Source of the DNA: JBDHWI01 sp964590135
Lineage (GTDB): Bacteria; Chloroflexota; Anaerolineae; J036; Brachytrichaceae
Assembly: GCA_964590135.1 (NCBI GenBank)
Contig: CAZPVX010000022.1
Span: forward strand, 9,144-73,143
Reading direction: 5' to 3'
Length of the DNA: 64,000 nucleotides
Positions 17,083 to 25,760 of this stretch are shown in pieces. Position numbers and translations under genes: made by a program. Every line of letters starts with the position of its first letter. The first letter of the stretch is position 1. The notes below the pieces were generated by a model. The model searched no databases and had not been told where the DNA came from. It saw nothing but the letters and a program-made list of their open reading frames with translations.

Positions 17083-18099
17083 TTACTTCACAATCATCGC
17101 GGTGACCATGCCAAACATGCCGTGCGAAGACTCGGCATGGGTCAGCACGTGGCAGTGATATGCCCACACACCAGGGGTGTGCGCCTCGATGAGCACGTCA
17201 TAGCGCTCGCCGGGGGCGACGTTCAGTGTGTCGCAATACCACGGATCCTTGTAGTTCCAGCCGTCCTTGGCGATCACCAATTGTTCCAGGCCGTGCAGGT
17301 GCATCGGGTGGATCATCAGACCTTCGTTCATGTAGCGCACGCGCACGCGTTCGCCGACTTTGGCGATGATCGGCTGGGTGTAGGGAAAAGACTTGCCATT
17401 GAAGGTGAGACCCAGCGCCGAGTCGTTCATCACGAGCGTGTAGTCGGAATCGTAGGGCAATTCCTTGCTCTTGTCCGCCGGCTCCACGATGAACGGCGCG
17501 AGCAAACCGCGCGTGACCTGCTCTGCAGCGTTGTGGTGCGAGTGATACATGTGCGAGCCGGCGTTCTTCAGCGTAAATTCGAACTGCTGCGTCTCGCCAG
17601 GCTTGATCGGCGGCTGCGTTGCGTACGGCACGCCATCGACCTCATTCGGCACCAGCAGGCCGTGGAAGTGGACAGCGGTGCTCTGGGTCATCTTATTGGT
17701 CATGACAATGCGCACCTTGTCACCAACAGTGGCGCGCACCTCTGGGCCGGGGATCACGCCGTTGTAAGCCATGGCCGGCACCTTCATGCCAGGCGCAGTC
17801 TCCCAATCGATCTCCTCGCACGTGATCTCGAACACCTTCACGTCGCCATCCATCTTGGGCGTGAGCGGATTGTGCCAAAACTTTGGGTCCTTGCCGGCGC
17901 CGGCGACGAAGATTTTGACAACCTCTTCGTGCGCGGCGTCCATATCCAATTGTGGCGAGGTGGCTGCAGGAACTGCGGTCGCCGTCGGCGCTGTGGTGGG
18001 CGTTGGCGCGTTGGCGCCGCAGGCAGCGGCCCCCAGGCCGATGCCTGCAACACCGGCCAACTTCAAAAAATTGCGGCGGGAGCCATTCATCGAATTCAT
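17083..18099 (-). CDS. Tat-exported multicopper oxidase (nitrite-reductase-like)
   Basis: 338 residues from ATG 18099, chosen because AGGAGA lies nine bases upstream. The N-terminus SRRNFLKLAGVAGIGLGAAACG is a twin-arginine signal with a lipobox-like AAACG; a Thr/Pro/Ala linker follows. Copper ligands appear in the order VHFHGLLVP, HMYHSHHNAAEQ, HPMHLHGLEQ and WAYHCHVLTHAE with GMFGM, giving type 1, 2 and 3 sites across two cupredoxin domains. It should oxidise a substrate or metal outside the membrane. The divergent neighbour is a SCO copper protein, which suggests a copper or respiratory context. Confidence 0.88.
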   Translation of the reverse strand: MNSMNGSRRNFLKLAGVAGIGLGAAACGANAPTPTTAPTATAVPAATSPQLDMDAAHEEVVKIFVAGAGKDPKFWHNPLTPKMDGDVKVFEITCEEIDWETAPGMKVPAMAYNGVIPGPEVRATVGDKVRIVMTNKMTQSTAVHFHGLLVPNEVDGVPYATQPPIKPGETQQFEFTLKNAGSHMYHSHHNAAEQVTRGLLAPFIVEPADKSKELPYDSDYTLVMNDSALGLTFNGKSFPYTQPIIAKVGERVRVRYMNEGLMIHPMHLHGLEQLVIAKDGWNYKDPWYCDTLNVAPGERYDVLIEAHTPGVWAYHCHVLTHAESSHGMFGMVTAMIVK

Positions 18100-18312
18100 G
18101 CGTATGTATCTCCTGTGATTCAAAAGAAAATGCAGACGTGACTGTGCGAATGCTATAACAAAATCACTTGTCGCTCTTGGTTTTTGACGGTCACCAGTTT
18201 ACACATGTCTGGCTGGCCGGCCAGGCTATTCGTAACCGCCAGAGCAATGACATTTTCCACGTTTGGCGGTAACCTACCAGCACGCAGCCAGACTGTGCTG
18301 TTCTGTATTCGC

Positions 18313-19230
18313 ATGACAACTTTACCCAATCCTCTTCCAGCTCAAGCGCCGAATGCGGGGCGCATCCCCGCCGGCAAGTTGCTCTTTCTGGCCGCCGGCG
18401 CGGCGCTGTTGCTCGGGGGTGCAATGGCGCTCTTTGTCGGTGCGCCCATTGCGCGTCAGGCAGCCATCCTGTTCGGCGTGCCGGCGTCCACCTGGGATGG
18501 CATCTGTGGCCCCGCGCCAGTAACCACGCAGCCTATTTCGCCCGCGTGGGTGGTTGCCGGCATGATGGCATGCGCGCTTGGCGCAATCGTGTTGATGGTT
18601 GGTGATTTCATCAAACGCCGCTGGGTGGTGTTGGGCGTGCTGGCGGTGATGACCGCCGCATCGGTTGGTGGCTACATCTATGCGCAAAACGCCACCAAGA
18701 AGCTGCCTGCGCCGCCGGCGGGGCAATTCACCCGCCTGTCGCCGCCTCGCCCGGCTCCGGATTTCATTTTGCGCAACACCGCCGGCGGCATGACTTTCCG
18801 CCACGACTTTGAAGGCAAGCCGATGCTGCTATTCTTTGGCTACACCCATTGCCCCGATGTCTGCCCTACCACCTTGAGCGATTTCAAGAAGGTGAAGCAG
18901 GCGCTTGGCGCGGATGCCGACAGCGTGAACTATGTCTTCATCAGTGTGGATGGAGCGCGCGACACGCCGGAATTGCTTAAGCAATACGTCGGTATTTTTG
19001 ATCCGGCGTTCAAGGCGCTGGTCGGCGATTCGTATGTCGTTGCGTCCACACTGGCCGACTACGGCGGCAAGGTCATCATCGACAAGCGCGATGGCGGCTA
19101 CAAGGTGTCGCACACGTCGGATGCCTATCTTGTCGATGCGCAGGGGCAGTGGCGCGCCGTGCTGCCGCTGAGCATGAGCACCGACGACATAGTAAAAGAA
19201 GTACGGCTGGCGATGGCGCCGGCAGATTGA
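18313..19230 (+). CDS. SCO1/SenC-type copper protein with extra membrane helices
   Basis: 305 residues from ATG 18313. The last ~170 residues are a SCO thioredoxin fold with copper ligands CPDVCP in FGYTHCPDVCPTTLSDF and the conserved His in KVSHTSDAYLVD. SCO proteins load copper into the CuA site of cytochrome oxidase. Unusually, the first ~130 residues contain three hydrophobic helices (LLFLAAGAALLLGGAMALFV, WVVAGMMACALGAIVLMV, WVVLGVLAVMTAASVGGYIY), where a typical SCO has one anchor. No oxidase genes are in the window. An upstream in-frame start at 18184 adds residues that look non-coding. Confidence 0.87.
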   Translation: MTTLPNPLPAQAPNAGRIPAGKLLFLAAGAALLLGGAMALFVGAPIARQAAILFGVPASTWDGICGPAPVTTQPISPAWVVAGMMACALGAIVLMVGDFIKRRWVVLGVLAVMTAASVGGYIYAQNATKKLPAPPAGQFTRLSPPRPAPDFILRNTAGGMTFRHDFEGKPMLLFFGYTHCPDVCPTTLSDFKKVKQALGADADSVNYVFISVDGARDTPELLKQYVGIFDPAFKALVGDSYVVASTLADYGGKVIIDKRDGGYKVSHTSDAYLVDAQGQWRAVLPLSMSTDDIVKEVRLAMAPAD

Positions 19231-19272
19231 TCCTGGAGCGCCAGGGCGACGGGCGCTTACCCGTGCGACAAC

Positions 19273-19785
19273 TTATCCCTGCAACAACAACATACCCACA
19301 ATCGCCGCGCCAGCGATCATGATCCACGTCGGCACTCTGCCGGTCAGCATCAACGCTGTGCAAGCGATGGCGATCACAATCGTCACGGCATTTACGCCAT
19401 TCACAACGAACAGATTGCCCAGCACGATGATCGACGTGCCGGCGATGCCCAGCACCAGCCCGTCCAGCACTCCCTTTGTCGCTTTGTATGACTTCAATCG
19501 ATCATGCACTTGCGCGACGACCAATACCAGCAGCGGCGGCAGTGCGATGGCGACCGATGCCAGCAGCGCGCCTGGCAAGCCACCGGTGAGGTAGCCCAGG
19601 CTGACCACCCACAAGCCATTGGGCCCGGGGCTGATCTCGCCGACGGTCAGCGCGGCCGGGAATTCCGCCGGCGTCGCCCAACCGCGCGCGATCATGTCGG
19701 TGTAGAGATAGGGAAATGGCCCGCGCCCGCCTGTGCTAAGCAGGCTGGCCTTGAGAAAAATCAGGAAGAACGTCAGCCAGTCCAT
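19273..19785 (-). CDS. Chromate transporter, C-terminal half (short-chain CHR)
   Basis: 170 residues from ATG 19785, two bases after the stop of the partner gene. About five to six hydrophobic helices. FFLIFLKASLLSTGGRGPFPYLY and ALTVGEISPGPNGLWVVSLGYL match the CHR domain (PF02417). In the short-chain type two half-length proteins form the transporter. CHR proteins export chromate, but some members move other anions such as sulfate; the true substrate is unknown. Confidence 0.85.
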   Translation of the reverse strand: MDWLTFFLIFLKASLLSTGGRGPFPYLYTDMIARGWATPAEFPAALTVGEISPGPNGLWVVSLGYLTGGLPGALLASVAIALPPLLVLVVAQVHDRLKSYKATKGVLDGLVLGIAGTSIIVLGNLFVVNGVNAVTIVIAIACTALMLTGRVPTWIMIAGAAIVGMLLLQG

Positions 19786-19787
19786 GC

Positions 19788-20432
19788 TTACTGCCCTTCG
19801 CTTTGCGCGGGGGTGAAGGGTGGTGAGCGGCGCAAGCCATACCACAGACCCAACCCGACCGCGCCGGCGAGATATGCGAGCAACACCGGCGCGCCCAGCA
19901 CAGTCATCCCCGCTGCAATTGTGATGAGGGCGACGCCATAGGCAAACGCCGGCCGGCCCTGCTGTTTCAAGGCGCTCATCGGCCCCTTCAGCAGCCGCCA
20001 CATAAATGCAAGGCTGAGGCCGACCAGCGCCGGCGTGATGCCGCGCAGCGCGCCGGCCACTGCCGGCTGCTCGCGCACGCGCACATACAACGCGGTCATG
20101 GCGATCGTGATGGCAATTGCCGGCGCCATCATGCCCAGCACCGAAACGATGACGCCGGCCACACCGCCGAAGCGCCGGCCGATTGTCACCGCCAATGCAA
20201 TCAGGTTGATGCCTGGCGCGAACTGCACGATGGCCCAATCCTGTGTGAAGGTTTCCGGCGTCATCCAGTTGCGTTGTGATACGAAGTTGCGATAGATCAA
20301 CAACTGCGTCGCCACGCCTCCGCCAAAAGATGTCGCGCCGATCTTCAACCAGATGACGAAGAGTGACAAAAGCGTTGGCGGTGGATGCGCCGGCTGTGCT
20401 GCAACAGCCGCCACCGAGTCGGAAGAAATCAT
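19788..20432 (-). CDS. Chromate transporter, N-terminal half (short-chain CHR)
   Basis: 214 residues. WLKIGATSFGGGVATQLLIYRNFV and QDWAIVQFAPGINLIALAVTIGRRFGG are the FGG and APGIN signatures of the CHR domain, followed by four or five further hydrophobic helices. It is the first gene of a two-gene operon: its stop is separated from the next ATG by only two bases. Inner-membrane anion transport, probably as a heterodimer with the downstream half. Confidence 0.87.
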   Translation of the reverse strand: MISSDSVAAVAAQPAHPPPTLLSLFVIWLKIGATSFGGGVATQLLIYRNFVSQRNWMTPETFTQDWAIVQFAPGINLIALAVTIGRRFGGVAGVIVSVLGMMAPAIAITIAMTALYVRVREQPAVAGALRGITPALVGLSLAFMWRLLKGPMSALKQQGRPAFAYGVALITIAAGMTVLGAPVLLAYLAGAVGLGLWYGLRRSPPFTPAQSEGQ

Positions 20433-20588
20433 TGCGCCTGTTATCTTCGTTGTTGCCGGATCGTCAAGTCACGCCCTCAAATCTCTCTTCCTGCCCTGCC
20501 TCTCCGCTGCGTTCCTTCGCTTGCCAAAGTGACTTCAAATGGCCGATTAACGCAACTGTGATTAAGTCAATGGATACGGAGGCGTGTC

Positions 20589-21035
20589 ATGTTCAAGAAA
20601 ATCCTTGTTCCACTCGATGGCTCCTCGATGGCGGAGGCTGTGCTGCCCTATGTTCGTCACATGGCGGTGGAGGATGGTGCAGAAGTGGAATTGTTGACTG
20701 TCACGACAGTGCCGCTTTCAGCGTATCCCATCGATGCTCCGCTTGATCTCGCCCAACTTATCAAGCAGCAGCATGAGGCATCTGAGCAATATTTGAGAAA
20801 GGTGTCCAATGCCATCGATCACGATGGTATCAAGGTGACGCCGTTGATTTCCGAGGGGCCGATTGCCGAGGAGATCCTGTCCTATGCAGAATCCACTGGC
20901 GCCGATCTGATTGCCATGTCCACGCATGGTCGCAGCGGCATCAGCCGTTGGCTGATGGGCAGCGTGGCCGACAAGGTGCTGCATGGCGCAAAGGTGCCGG
21001 TGCTGTTGATTCGGCCCAGCGATTCGAAAAAATAA
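20589..21035 (+). CDS. Universal stress protein, single domain
   Basis: 148 residues. Begins FKKILVPLDGSSMAEAVLPY and ends with the ATP-binding motif MSTHGRSGISRWLMGSVAD, followed by VLHGAKVPVLLIRP, the standard UspA order. Nucleotide-binding stress protein, cytosolic, usually a dimer. GGAGG lies seven bases before the ATG, so this gene is normally led. The tandem Usp gene 45 bp downstream suggests an operon induced by starvation or respiratory stress, though no regulator site is visible. Confidence 0.92.
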   Translation: MFKKILVPLDGSSMAEAVLPYVRHMAVEDGAEVELLTVTTVPLSAYPIDAPLDLAQLIKQQHEASEQYLRKVSNAIDHDGIKVTPLISEGPIAEEILSYAESTGADLIAMSTHGRSGISRWLMGSVADKVLHGAKVPVLLIRPSDSKK

Positions 21036-21080
21036 CGCGTCTGCGCAGGTGGGAAAGCCTGTGCGGGCAAGGAATCACCG

Positions 21081-22004
21081 ATGTTCAAACGAATCCTCGT
21101 TCCATTGGATGGATCACCGGTGGCCGAGCGCGCGCTCGACACCGCAGCCGACTTGGCGCACCGCGTCGGCGCTGCCTTGCTGCTTGCGCATGCGGACACT
21201 CCCGATAACTTCATCTATGTTGAAGGCATGCCGGTGGTGGACGCAGCCGGCAAACCGCTGCCAGGCACGCACGAGCGCGAATACCTGCGACGCATGGCTG
21301 AATGCGCGCGCCAGCATTTCGATGTTGCCATTGAAACGCGCGTGCTGGATCAAGCCGGCGCGTCATCTGCCGAGATGCTGGCCGGTTACATCGCTGAGGC
21401 CCGCGCCGACGCAGTCGTGATGACCACGCATGGCCGTGGCGGGCTGGAGCGATTGTGGCTGGGCAGCGTGGCCGATTCACTCCTTCGCGCATCGCATGTG
21501 CCGATCTTGTTGTTGCGACCCAATGGCCCCGGTTCGATCCTGCCGGCCATCCGTCGTGTGCTGGCGCCCCTGGATGGATCAACTCTGTCCGGCATGGCGC
21601 TGCATTACGCATTACCCCTGGCAGACCTTTTGGGCGTGAATTTGGATCTGATAACAGTGGTGCCGGTTTCCATCGACATGGCTGTTTCACCCTATGGCCT
21701 GTCGGGCGTGGCGCAGGATTTCACATTTGAGCGGCGCAAAGACGAGGCACAGCGATATCTCGACCGCACTGTCAAGGCGCTGCCGCCGCACGCCGGCAAA
21801 GTGGGGACGCATGTTGCCGTGGCTGGTCATGTTGCCAACAGCCTGATCGAAGCTGCGCAAAGCGTTCCGGGCACCCTGATCGTCATGAGCACCCATGCGC
21901 GGCAGGGTTTGCAAAAGCTCTTCCTCGGCAGCGTCGCGGACAAGATTGTGCGCGCCAGCGATGTGCCGGTGTTGCTTTGCCGGCCAGTGGACAAGCCGCA
22001 TTGA
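21081..22004 (+). CDS. Universal stress protein, tandem two-domain
   Basis: 307 residues with two UspA domains. Domain 1 starts FKRILVPLDGSPVAERALDT and carries THGRGGLERLWLGSVAD; domain 2 starts IRRVLAPLDGSTLSGMALHY and carries STHARQGLQKLFLGSVAD. Domain 1 keeps the GxGG form of the ATP-binding loop; domain 2 has ARQG, so one of the two sites may bind ATP poorly. It probably arose by duplication and forms an internal pseudo-dimer. Second gene of a Usp pair. Confidence 0.92.
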   Translation: MFKRILVPLDGSPVAERALDTAADLAHRVGAALLLAHADTPDNFIYVEGMPVVDAAGKPLPGTHEREYLRRMAECARQHFDVAIETRVLDQAGASSAEMLAGYIAEARADAVVMTTHGRGGLERLWLGSVADSLLRASHVPILLLRPNGPGSILPAIRRVLAPLDGSTLSGMALHYALPLADLLGVNLDLITVVPVSIDMAVSPYGLSGVAQDFTFERRKDEAQRYLDRTVKALPPHAGKVGTHVAVAGHVANSLIEAAQSVPGTLIVMSTHARQGLQKLFLGSVADKIVRASDVPVLLCRPVDKPH

Positions 22005-22104
22005 AGCTTGAAGGTTGTTTGCCAGAAAAGATATGCTAAAACGTTGTCGAACGTGACAATGCGCTCAACCTTGCCTTGGTGAGCTGACGAGAGACACCCA
22101 AAAC

Positions 22105-23121
22105 ATGATTGAAGAGAAGATGCGCGCGGCGAAGTTCGCCGGCGAAAGCAAGATCATCGTCGAGAAGAAAACTGTGCAGATGCCGGCGGAAGGGCAACTG
22201 CTCATCCGCGTCGCTGGCAATGCGCTATGCGGCTCGGAGCGCGGGCAATTCCTGCGCGGCGCGCACGTCACGCCTGGGCATGAGGCTGCCGGCGTGGTTG
22301 TGGCCGCCGGCCCCGGCACGCGCACTGCGGTAGGCACGAACGGCGCGGTGTTCCTGATGGACTTCTGCGGCGAATGTCGTAATTGCAGGCAGGGTGCGAC
22401 CAACCAATGTCTGCACAAGCGCGGTGATATGGGCTTCAATCGCGACGGCGGCTATGCCGAATATGAGTTGGTGAACGAGAATGTTTTTTTCGCCAGCGGC
22501 GAGATCACCGGCGCAGATGGCACGCTGCTGCTCGACATCATGGGCACCGGCGGCCACGCCGTTGGACGCGGTCTGCTGGTGCATCGCGATGTGCAGAGCG
22601 TGCTGGTGTGCGGGGCCGGGCCGATCGGCCTGGGCGTGCTGGCGATGGCGAAGCTGCTCCTGGGTGATCTGCCGGTGGCGATCACTGATGTGGTGCCGTA
22701 TCGGCTGGCGCTGGCAGAACAGTTGGGCGGCCTGCCGATCGACCTGAAGCGCGCGACAGTGGATGCCGGCCTCAAGCGACACGGGCTGGAGCGCGTCGAT
22801 CTGGCCATCGACACCAGCGGCAGGGAAGTGGCGCGACAAGCCGGCCTCGACGCGCTGGACAAGCGCGGCGCGCTGGTGTTGGTCGGCCACGGCGAGGGCC
22901 TCAAGATGGATGTGTCGAGCCAGATGATCGCACCGGAGCGCGTGGTGCTGGGCAGTGAATACTTCCGCTTCGATGAACTGCCCGCGAATCTGGAACTGCT
23001 GCGCCACAACCGCGATTACCTTCGCCAGATCATCACGCATCGCTTCCCGCTGGCCGATATCCAGCATGCCTTCGAACTGTTCTTCAAGGGCGACAGCGGC
23101 AAAGTCGTCATTGAACCTTGA
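22105..23121 (+). CDS. Zinc-type medium-chain dehydrogenase
   Basis: 338 residues of the MDR superfamily. Catalytic-zinc ligands are suggested by ALCGSERGQFLRG and TPGHEAAGVV; the structural zinc loop is partly kept as DFCGECRNCRQGATNQC with four cysteines. The Rossmann motif is SVLVCGAGPIGLGVLAMAK. It likely oxidises a sugar or polyol with NAD(P). It overlaps the next frame and is followed nine bases later by a Gfo/Idh/MocA oxidoreductase, a pairing typical of inositol or sugar-acid catabolism. The precise substrate cannot be read. Confidence 0.87.
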   Translation: MIEEKMRAAKFAGESKIIVEKKTVQMPAEGQLLIRVAGNALCGSERGQFLRGAHVTPGHEAAGVVVAAGPGTRTAVGTNGAVFLMDFCGECRNCRQGATNQCLHKRGDMGFNRDGGYAEYELVNENVFFASGEITGADGTLLLDIMGTGGHAVGRGLLVHRDVQSVLVCGAGPIGLGVLAMAKLLLGDLPVAITDVVPYRLALAEQLGGLPIDLKRATVDAGLKRHGLERVDLAIDTSGREVARQAGLDALDKRGALVLVGHGEGLKMDVSSQMIAPERVVLGSEYFRFDELPANLELLRHNRDYLRQIITHRFPLADIQHAFELFFKGDSGKVVIEP

Positions 23122-23129
23122 AAGGGCGC

Positions 23130-24107
23130 ATGGGCAAGATCAAGGTGGCACTGGTGGGCGCCGGCGGCTGGGGCTTGCAGCACGCGCGCGTATTTTCACA
23201 GCACCCCGATGTGGAATTGTGCGCCATTGCCGGCCGCACCGAAGAGAAAACGCGCAGACGCGCCGAGCAGTTTCACCTGCGCGCCTATGCCGGCATCGAT
23301 GCGATGCTTGAAAAAGAGCGGCCAGATTTCGTCAGCTTGAGCCTGCCAAATCAAGGTCATTTTGCCGCGACGCTGCAAGTCATTCAAGCCGGCGTGCCGC
23401 TGCTGGTCGAGAAGCCGCTGGTGTTCGACTTGCGCGAGGCTGACACGCTGCTGAATGAGGCGGCGAAGCGCAACCTGTTCTTCGCCATCAACTTCAACCA
23501 CCGCTATGCGCGGCCGGTGCGCATGGCGCAGGAGGCGATTGCGCGCAATCGCCTCGGAGAGATCGTGTTTGCCACCTGGCGTTTTGGCGGCGAAGGGCGC
23601 AGCGATCACCCGCATGCCAACCTGATTGAAACGCAGTGTCACGGCTTCGATATGCTGGAGCATCTGTGCGGGCCAATTGCATCGATCAGCGCAGAGATGA
23701 CCGACAAGACAGGCGGTGGTTTTCGCACGCTCGTGCTTGCGCTACGCTTTGCGAATGGCGCAGTAGGCAGCCTGGTTGGCTCCTATGATTCATCGTACGC
23801 CTATCCCGGCACGCACGTGCTGGAGGTGAATGGCGCGCTGGGACGCGTGGTGGTGGAAGACACGGTGCGGCGATTCAGCTTCCAGCAGGCCGGCAACGAG
23901 ACAGCTGAAGTGTGGCAAGCCGGCTACTTCAACGACCGCGATCGTGAGTTTCATCGCACCTTCGATGCCTATCTCGACGCGCTGCTGGCGGCGTTCCAGC
24001 GCGGCGAGCCACCGCCAGTTCACGCATCAGCCGGCCGGCGCGCGCTGCAACTCGCGCTGGCCGCGATTGAGTCATTCGAGACTGGCCGGCGGGTGGAGGT
24101 GCGATGA
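23130..24107 (+). CDS. Gfo/Idh/MocA-family oxidoreductase
   Basis: 325 residues from ATG 23130 (MGKIKVALVGAGGWGLQHA), with AAAGGG upstream; a TTG frame from 23118 is unlikely. Rossmann NAD(P) site VALVGAGGWGLQHARVF, then the family EKPL motif as LLVEKPLVFDLREAD and INFNHRYARPV, and a C-terminal alpha/beta domain. It should oxidise or reduce a sugar or inositol derivative. Coupled to the zinc-type dehydrogenase upstream, and convergent with a secreted glycosidase. Confidence 0.9.
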   Translation: MGKIKVALVGAGGWGLQHARVFSQHPDVELCAIAGRTEEKTRRRAEQFHLRAYAGIDAMLEKERPDFVSLSLPNQGHFAATLQVIQAGVPLLVEKPLVFDLREADTLLNEAAKRNLFFAINFNHRYARPVRMAQEAIARNRLGEIVFATWRFGGEGRSDHPHANLIETQCHGFDMLEHLCGPIASISAEMTDKTGGGFRTLVLALRFANGAVGSLVGSYDSSYAYPGTHVLEVNGALGRVVVEDTVRRFSFQQAGNETAEVWQAGYFNDRDREFHRTFDAYLDALLAAFQRGEPPPVHASAGRRALQLALAAIESFETGRRVEVR

Positions 24108-24120
24108 CGATGTCCGCGCA

Positions 24121-25569
24121 TCACGGTTTGCGATGGATGAACACTGGTTGGGTGTTGATTTGCAAGGTGACGGATTTGTCCACCATGTCGGGCGTCAACG
24201 GCTGACCGAATCGATCGAACAAGGCGATGTGACTGGACGCCGGCCAGGAGATGGTTTTGAGACCGACGAACGACGCATACACCACATCGACAGCATAATT
24301 GCCCATGTCATAGCGCCAGCCGCGCACACCCTCGCCGTAGTCAACGCTTTTAGGCGGTAACGCAGCGCCAGTCACTTGCTCGATCAGTGTCTTGTAGGCC
24401 AGAAAAACCGGACGCGGTTTCTGGTCGCCATTCAGCAGACCTGAGTTTTGCCAGCCCGGCCCTTCCAGGGTGTACCACACCACCGCTTCGACGCCGGCGC
24501 CCAACGCGGCGGTGTAACCGCGAATGACGAAGCTGGCTTGCTCGTCATAGAACTGCGCCGGCGGCTGATCGCAGATTACGCGCATCGACTCCCAATCGGG
24601 GCAGGTATATGAGGCTTCATCCAAAAAGAGCGGCTTGACGACGTCATAGCGCTTTAGAATGGATTTTATGAAGTTGGCTTTGGCGTCCAGCGCCGAGCCA
24701 TATGCAGCCCAAGGATTGTCTGGCCGGTTGTCTTCGTATGGTCCGCCATAGTAAGCGGTGTGTCCGTGAAAAGACACGATGTCAAAGTATGGCGCGGCGC
24801 CGGTTTCCAGAATGCCGCTCAGGAATGTTTCGGGCTTGCCGATGTCGGAGGTTTGCGAGTTTGCGCTGCTCACCATCAAGCCGCCGGCCAGGATTTTGGC
24901 ATTGTCATCCACGCGCTTGATCGCCGGCGTCACCACCTTCAGCATGTTGCCATAGTGACGGCCGCCATAGAACGGGTCATTGCGGTCGCCCCAGCAGCCG
25001 AAGATCGAATTCACCGGCACCAACTCGGGGTCGGTATCCACTTCATTGCCCAGTTCCCAGTAATGGACATTGTAGGGAGGCTTGCTGTAGCGCGCAGCCA
25101 ACGCTGCCATGAAATCGGCGAAGTCGTTGAAGCGATCTTCACGGATGGCTGCGCATGAGGAAGGGATTATCGTTGCCCAAGATGGCGCATCATCGACCAC
25201 CACGATCGGCGTCATCTCCAACTGGGCGATGGCGAGCAATTCCTGCTCGAAGCCGGCCAGCGCCGCCCAGTTGTAGGGGTCGCTCTGATTGGGTTGCACA
25301 TTCCACCAGCTCACGCCGTTCAAGCGGATCCAGCGACCTTTCAACTCGCCGGCGCGCGCAGGGAATCCGCTGTAGGCTATGGCTGTCGATTCAAAGCCAA
25401 ACGGGTTGGACACCGGAAAGCGCTGCTGGACAATGGGCAGGTAGATCTTTTGCGCGGGCAGTTCATCCGATTCAGCAAGCGCCGGCTGGCCGGCAGTCAA
25501 TGCAGCAAAGGCAAAGAGAGCGCAAGCCATGAGCGCGCTCAACGCGCGCGCGCGAACAGAGGACAACAT
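24121..25569 (-). CDS. Secreted glycoside hydrolase (clan A TIM barrel, GH39/GH5-like)
   Basis: 482 residues from ATG 25569, preceded by AGGAG at seven bases. A signal peptide (LSALMACALFAFAALTAGQPALAES) predicts secretion. The body is a TIM barrel: VHYWELGNEVDTDPEL gives the NE acid/base motif of clan A hydrolases and KPLFLDEASYTCPDW the likely nucleophile Glu after strand 7. About 90 C-terminal residues may form a beta domain. It probably cleaves a plant or bacterial polysaccharide outside the cell. The GH family number is a guess from overall pattern; GH39 is favoured. Confidence 0.78.
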   Translation of the reverse strand: MLSSVRARALSALMACALFAFAALTAGQPALAESDELPAQKIYLPIVQQRFPVSNPFGFESTAIAYSGFPARAGELKGRWIRLNGVSWWNVQPNQSDPYNWAALAGFEQELLAIAQLEMTPIVVVDDAPSWATIIPSSCAAIREDRFNDFADFMAALAARYSKPPYNVHYWELGNEVDTDPELVPVNSIFGCWGDRNDPFYGGRHYGNMLKVVTPAIKRVDDNAKILAGGLMVSSANSQTSDIGKPETFLSGILETGAAPYFDIVSFHGHTAYYGGPYEDNRPDNPWAAYGSALDAKANFIKSILKRYDVVKPLFLDEASYTCPDWESMRVICDQPPAQFYDEQASFVIRGYTAALGAGVEAVVWYTLEGPGWQNSGLLNGDQKPRPVFLAYKTLIEQVTGAALPPKSVDYGEGVRGWRYDMGNYAVDVVYASFVGLKTISWPASSHIALFDRFGQPLTPDMVDKSVTLQINTQPVFIHRKP

Positions 25570-25702
25570 CGGGCATTCTCCTAATGCGATTTGTTGTGCA
25601 GCAACGATCGACCAAGCGGACGGAACAGAACGCCGTGCCTTTGCCGCGTTGCCCAATGTTATCAAGAACGGCAGGCCAAACTTGCAGAGGATTTGCAGAG
25701 GA

Positions 25703-25739
25703 AAGGGGAAGAGGGCTGATTAGAAACCTTCTTCCCCTT
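25703..25739. terminator. Hairpin upstream of the secreted hydrolase, downstream of Gfo/Idh
   Basis: AAGGGGAAGA (25703-25712) pairs with TCTTCCCCTT (25730-25739) around a 17-nt loop; the plus strand continues GTTTTTG. Reading from the minus strand it follows the stop of the Gfo/Idh gene by about 20 bases, so it probably ends that transcript. Confidence 0.6.
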
Positions 25740-25760
25740 GTTTTTGCCTCGATGGTGGAA

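Noticed and set aside
19788..20238. Minus-strand frame extending the second chromate transporter gene upstream to 20238
   Set aside because: It is a shadow of the first half-transporter in another frame; true start is ATG 19785.
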